Positions 8,875 to 9,975 of a stretch of 9,975 nucleotides of DNA are shown piece after piece. The DNA comes from Limnobacter sp. GTDB lineage: Bacteria > Pseudomonadota > Gammaproteobacteria > Burkholderiales > Burkholderiaceae_B. Positions within the stretch are counted from its first letter, which is position 1. The number at the start of each line of letters is the position of its first letter. The translations under genes and the position numbers were made by a program. Location of the stretch: the NCBI GenBank assembly GCA_012032215.1, contig JAAURO010000041.1, positions 1 through 9,975 of the forward strand. The letters run 5' to 3'. The notes under the pieces were generated by a model, which was given only the letters and a program-made list of their open reading frames with translations, was not told where the DNA came from and searched no databases.

Positions 8875-9408
8875 TTACCCGAAATCGAGCACCCATGCCG
8901 ACTGAATCCAGCCAGTTACCCCCTGCGGCTCTACGGTAACCACATCAAAACGGGCGTTGCAGCGGGTGAGTTGACCCTTTTTGGCCCACCACAGGCGGGC
9001 GCAGCGGTTTATTCGGCGTTGTTTAAATGCCGACACACTTTCTGCCGCACTGCCATGTGTTTGGCCACTGCGAAACCGCACCTCGACAAACACAATGGTG
9101 TCCTGGTGCAGCAAAATCAGATCAATTTCGCCCACACGGGCACGAAAGTTTTTTTCCAGCAAACTTAAACCGTGCTCTGCCAGGTATTGCGCAGCCAGCT
9201 GCTCGGCATCGCGTCCAGCCTGCAAATGCGCGCGCTTTACGGCCAGTTCAGCAGGCACCCTGCTGCGCGGCATGGCCACCGTTCCTGGCTTGGCTACCTG
9301 TTTTTCAGCCTGTGTGTTGGTTTGTTCTTGCCAGGGCAATTGGGGTTTCCGGGCACGGTCCTTGCTTGCGGCCCAAGGAATAGAAGACAATTCAGGTTTG
9401 GTAGACAT
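8875..9408 (-). CDS. yraN: YraN family (UPF0102) nuclease-like protein
   Basis: YraN proteins have a Holliday-junction-resolvase-like (PD-(D/E)xK) fold; their cellular role is not settled. From ATG 9408 the protein has 177 residues. The conserved domain starts at ~62 with GRDAE and continues with NFRARVGEIDLI (Glu94, Asp96) and VFVEVRFR (Glu109), the expected metal-binding acids, with Arg in the place of the usual Lys. It then has RRINRCARLW and ends in WVLDFG. The first ~60 residues are a polar extension rich in Lys, Gln and Pro that is longer than in most YraN proteins (~120 residues). An in-frame GTG at 9444 would add 12 more residues; neither start has a clear ribosome binding site. It is first in the operon with diaA, dolP and tlpA. 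Confidence 0.9.
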   Translation of the reverse strand: MSTKPELSSIPWAASKDRARKPQLPWQEQTNTQAEKQVAKPGTVAMPRSRVPAELAVKRAHLQAGRDAEQLAAQYLAEHGLSLLEKNFRARVGEIDLILLHQDTIVFVEVRFRSGQTHGSAAESVSAFKQRRINRCARLWWAKKGQLTRCNARFDVVTVEPQGVTGWIQSAWVLDFG

Positions 9409-9423
9409 CGGCACCGCTTTGTT

Positions 9424-9800
9424 ATGCAAAAAATACAACCGCACATTCTGACGCTTTAGCCCGCGCCTCGCTCTATGTGGTGGCCACCCCCATAGGCAAT
9501 CTGGGTGATATTAGTGAACGGGCGCGATCGGTTTTGGCGTCGGTAGACCGCATTGCCGCAGAAGACACCCGCAACACCGCCCGCTTGCTGCAGTTTTTAG
9601 GCATTCACAAGCCACTTATGGCCCACCACGCCCACAACGAAAGGGCCAGTGCAGAAGGCATTGTGGCCTGCCTACAAAAAGGCGAAAGCATAGCCCTGGT
9701 ATCGGATGCGGGAACTCCTGCCGTGTCCGACCCCGGCTGTGCGGTGGTTCAGGCTGTAGCGCAGGCGGGCTTTGCCGTGGTGCCCGTGCCCGGTGCCAGC
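9424..9800 (+). CDS. rsmI: RsmI, 16S rRNA 2'-O-ribose methyltransferase, 5' part, joined to foreign DNA
   Basis: RsmI methylates C1402 of 16S rRNA using S-adenosylmethionine. The frame from GTG 9477 reads VVATPIGNLGDISERARSVL, then AAEDTRNTARLLQFLGI and ALVSDAGTPAVSDPG, all signature blocks of the family, and VPVPGAS at 9780-9800. Family N-termini carry ~15 residues before LYVVATP, and the in-frame codons upstream (ARASLYVV) fit. If the six A at 9428-9433 were seven, ATG 9424 would open exactly this frame (MQKNTTAHSDALARASLYVV). After PGAS the family sequence stops abruptly and a stop follows at ~9822; the missing ~150 C-terminal residues are replaced by DNA of another origin. The gene is divergent from yraN with only 15 bases between the two ATGs. 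Confidence 0.9.
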
Positions 9801-9910
9801 ACCGGCACCGCCTCGGGCACGTAAAGCCCGCCGTCGCGGGCAAGGCCGGTCATCATCGCTTCGGCAAAGCCAAGACGGGGCGCGCGGCCCCGGGTCGAGA
9901 CGTAGTGCAT
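9797..9910 (-). CDS. thrC: Threonine synthase, N-terminal fragment of alphaproteobacterial type
   Basis: The minus strand from ATG 9910 reads MHYVSTRGRAPRLGFAEAMM followed by TGLARDGGLYVPEAVPVL. This is the typical start of threonine synthase (ThrC), which converts O-phosphohomoserine to threonine; Y-x-STRG-x-AP and LARDGGLYVPE are family hallmarks. GAGG lies eight bases upstream of the ATG. Only about 38 codons are present before the sequence merges with rsmI near 9790-9800. GC content is higher than in the rest of the window and the style is Rhodobacterales-like. The fragment was identified by reading, not by a search. Confidence 0.8.
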
Positions 9911-9918
9911 GGTTTTCC

Positions 9919-9975
9919 TCAGTCCGTCCGCAGCCTGATACGCCGAAGGTACAGCGCTGTCATCCCCAGCCAGAC
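9919..9975 (-). CDS. C-terminal end of a SURF1-like protein
   Basis: From the right edge the minus strand reads VWLGMTALYLRRIRLRTD and a TGA stop. A hydrophobic helix followed by a basic tail is how SURF1 (cytochrome oxidase assembly) proteins of Rhodobacterales end, and surf1 directly upstream of thrC is a common order there. Only 18 residues are visible, so the call rests mostly on that neighbourhood. Confidence 0.45.
   Translation of the reverse strand, partial: VWLGMTALYLRRIRLRTD

Noticed and set aside
9616..9843. Minus-strand ORF over rsmI
   Set aside because: Antisense to conserved RsmI motifs and crosses the chimeric join in a frame different from thrC.

Overview
The window reads as chromosomal DNA of a betaproteobacterium, probably of the order Burkholderiales. 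The main reason is the block rsmI <> yraN-diaA-dolP-tlpA at 6973-9800: E. coli has the same yraN-diaA-dolP neighbourhood, and the protein sequences look betaproteobacterial. The genus cannot be fixed from sequence alone. The last ~180 bases do not belong to this organism. They read on the minus strand as the end of surf1 followed by the start of thrC, in alphaproteobacterial (Rhodobacterales-like) style, joined inside rsmI. The simplest reading is a chimeric assembly or mixed-template join near 9788-9802.

Layout. 1-~127 is the C-terminal end of an IS481/IS3-type transposase. 1-511 (minus) holds an AT-rich, possibly interrupted unknown gene. 512-831 has no convincing gene. 832-3446 is a membrane GH17-GT2 beta-1,3-glucan synthase of the NdvB type, with one frame break. 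3690-4525 is an HDOD-domain signalling protein, also broken once. ~4572-5240 is a small unknown lipoprotein. 5420-6976 is an unrecognised 518-residue protein with disordered ends and several divergent copies of a ~35-residue helical module. From 7539 down to 6973 lies a TlpA-like lipoprotein thioredoxin, meeting the unknown gene tail to tail with overlapping stop codons. Upstream of it on the minus strand are dolP, a diaA/gmhA-type SIS protein and yraN. Divergent from yraN is rsmI.

How the genes relate. The minus-strand block forms one likely operon (yraN > diaA > dolP > tlpA), read away from rsmI and devoted to housekeeping and envelope functions. The left-hand genes (glucan synthase, HDOD protein, lipoprotein) point to surface polysaccharide and signalling. 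The 5420-6976 gene stands apart in composition and may be an acquired or secreted protein.

A caution. Four conserved genes (glucan synthase, HDOD, diaA, rsmI) are each repaired by adding one base, three at A/T homopolymers and one at a short A site. This pattern, together with the chimeric right end, suggests uncorrected indel errors in a draft sequence rather than gene decay. The best candidate for undescribed biology is the repeat-bearing protein at 5420-6976. No CRISPR array, tRNA or rRNA was seen.
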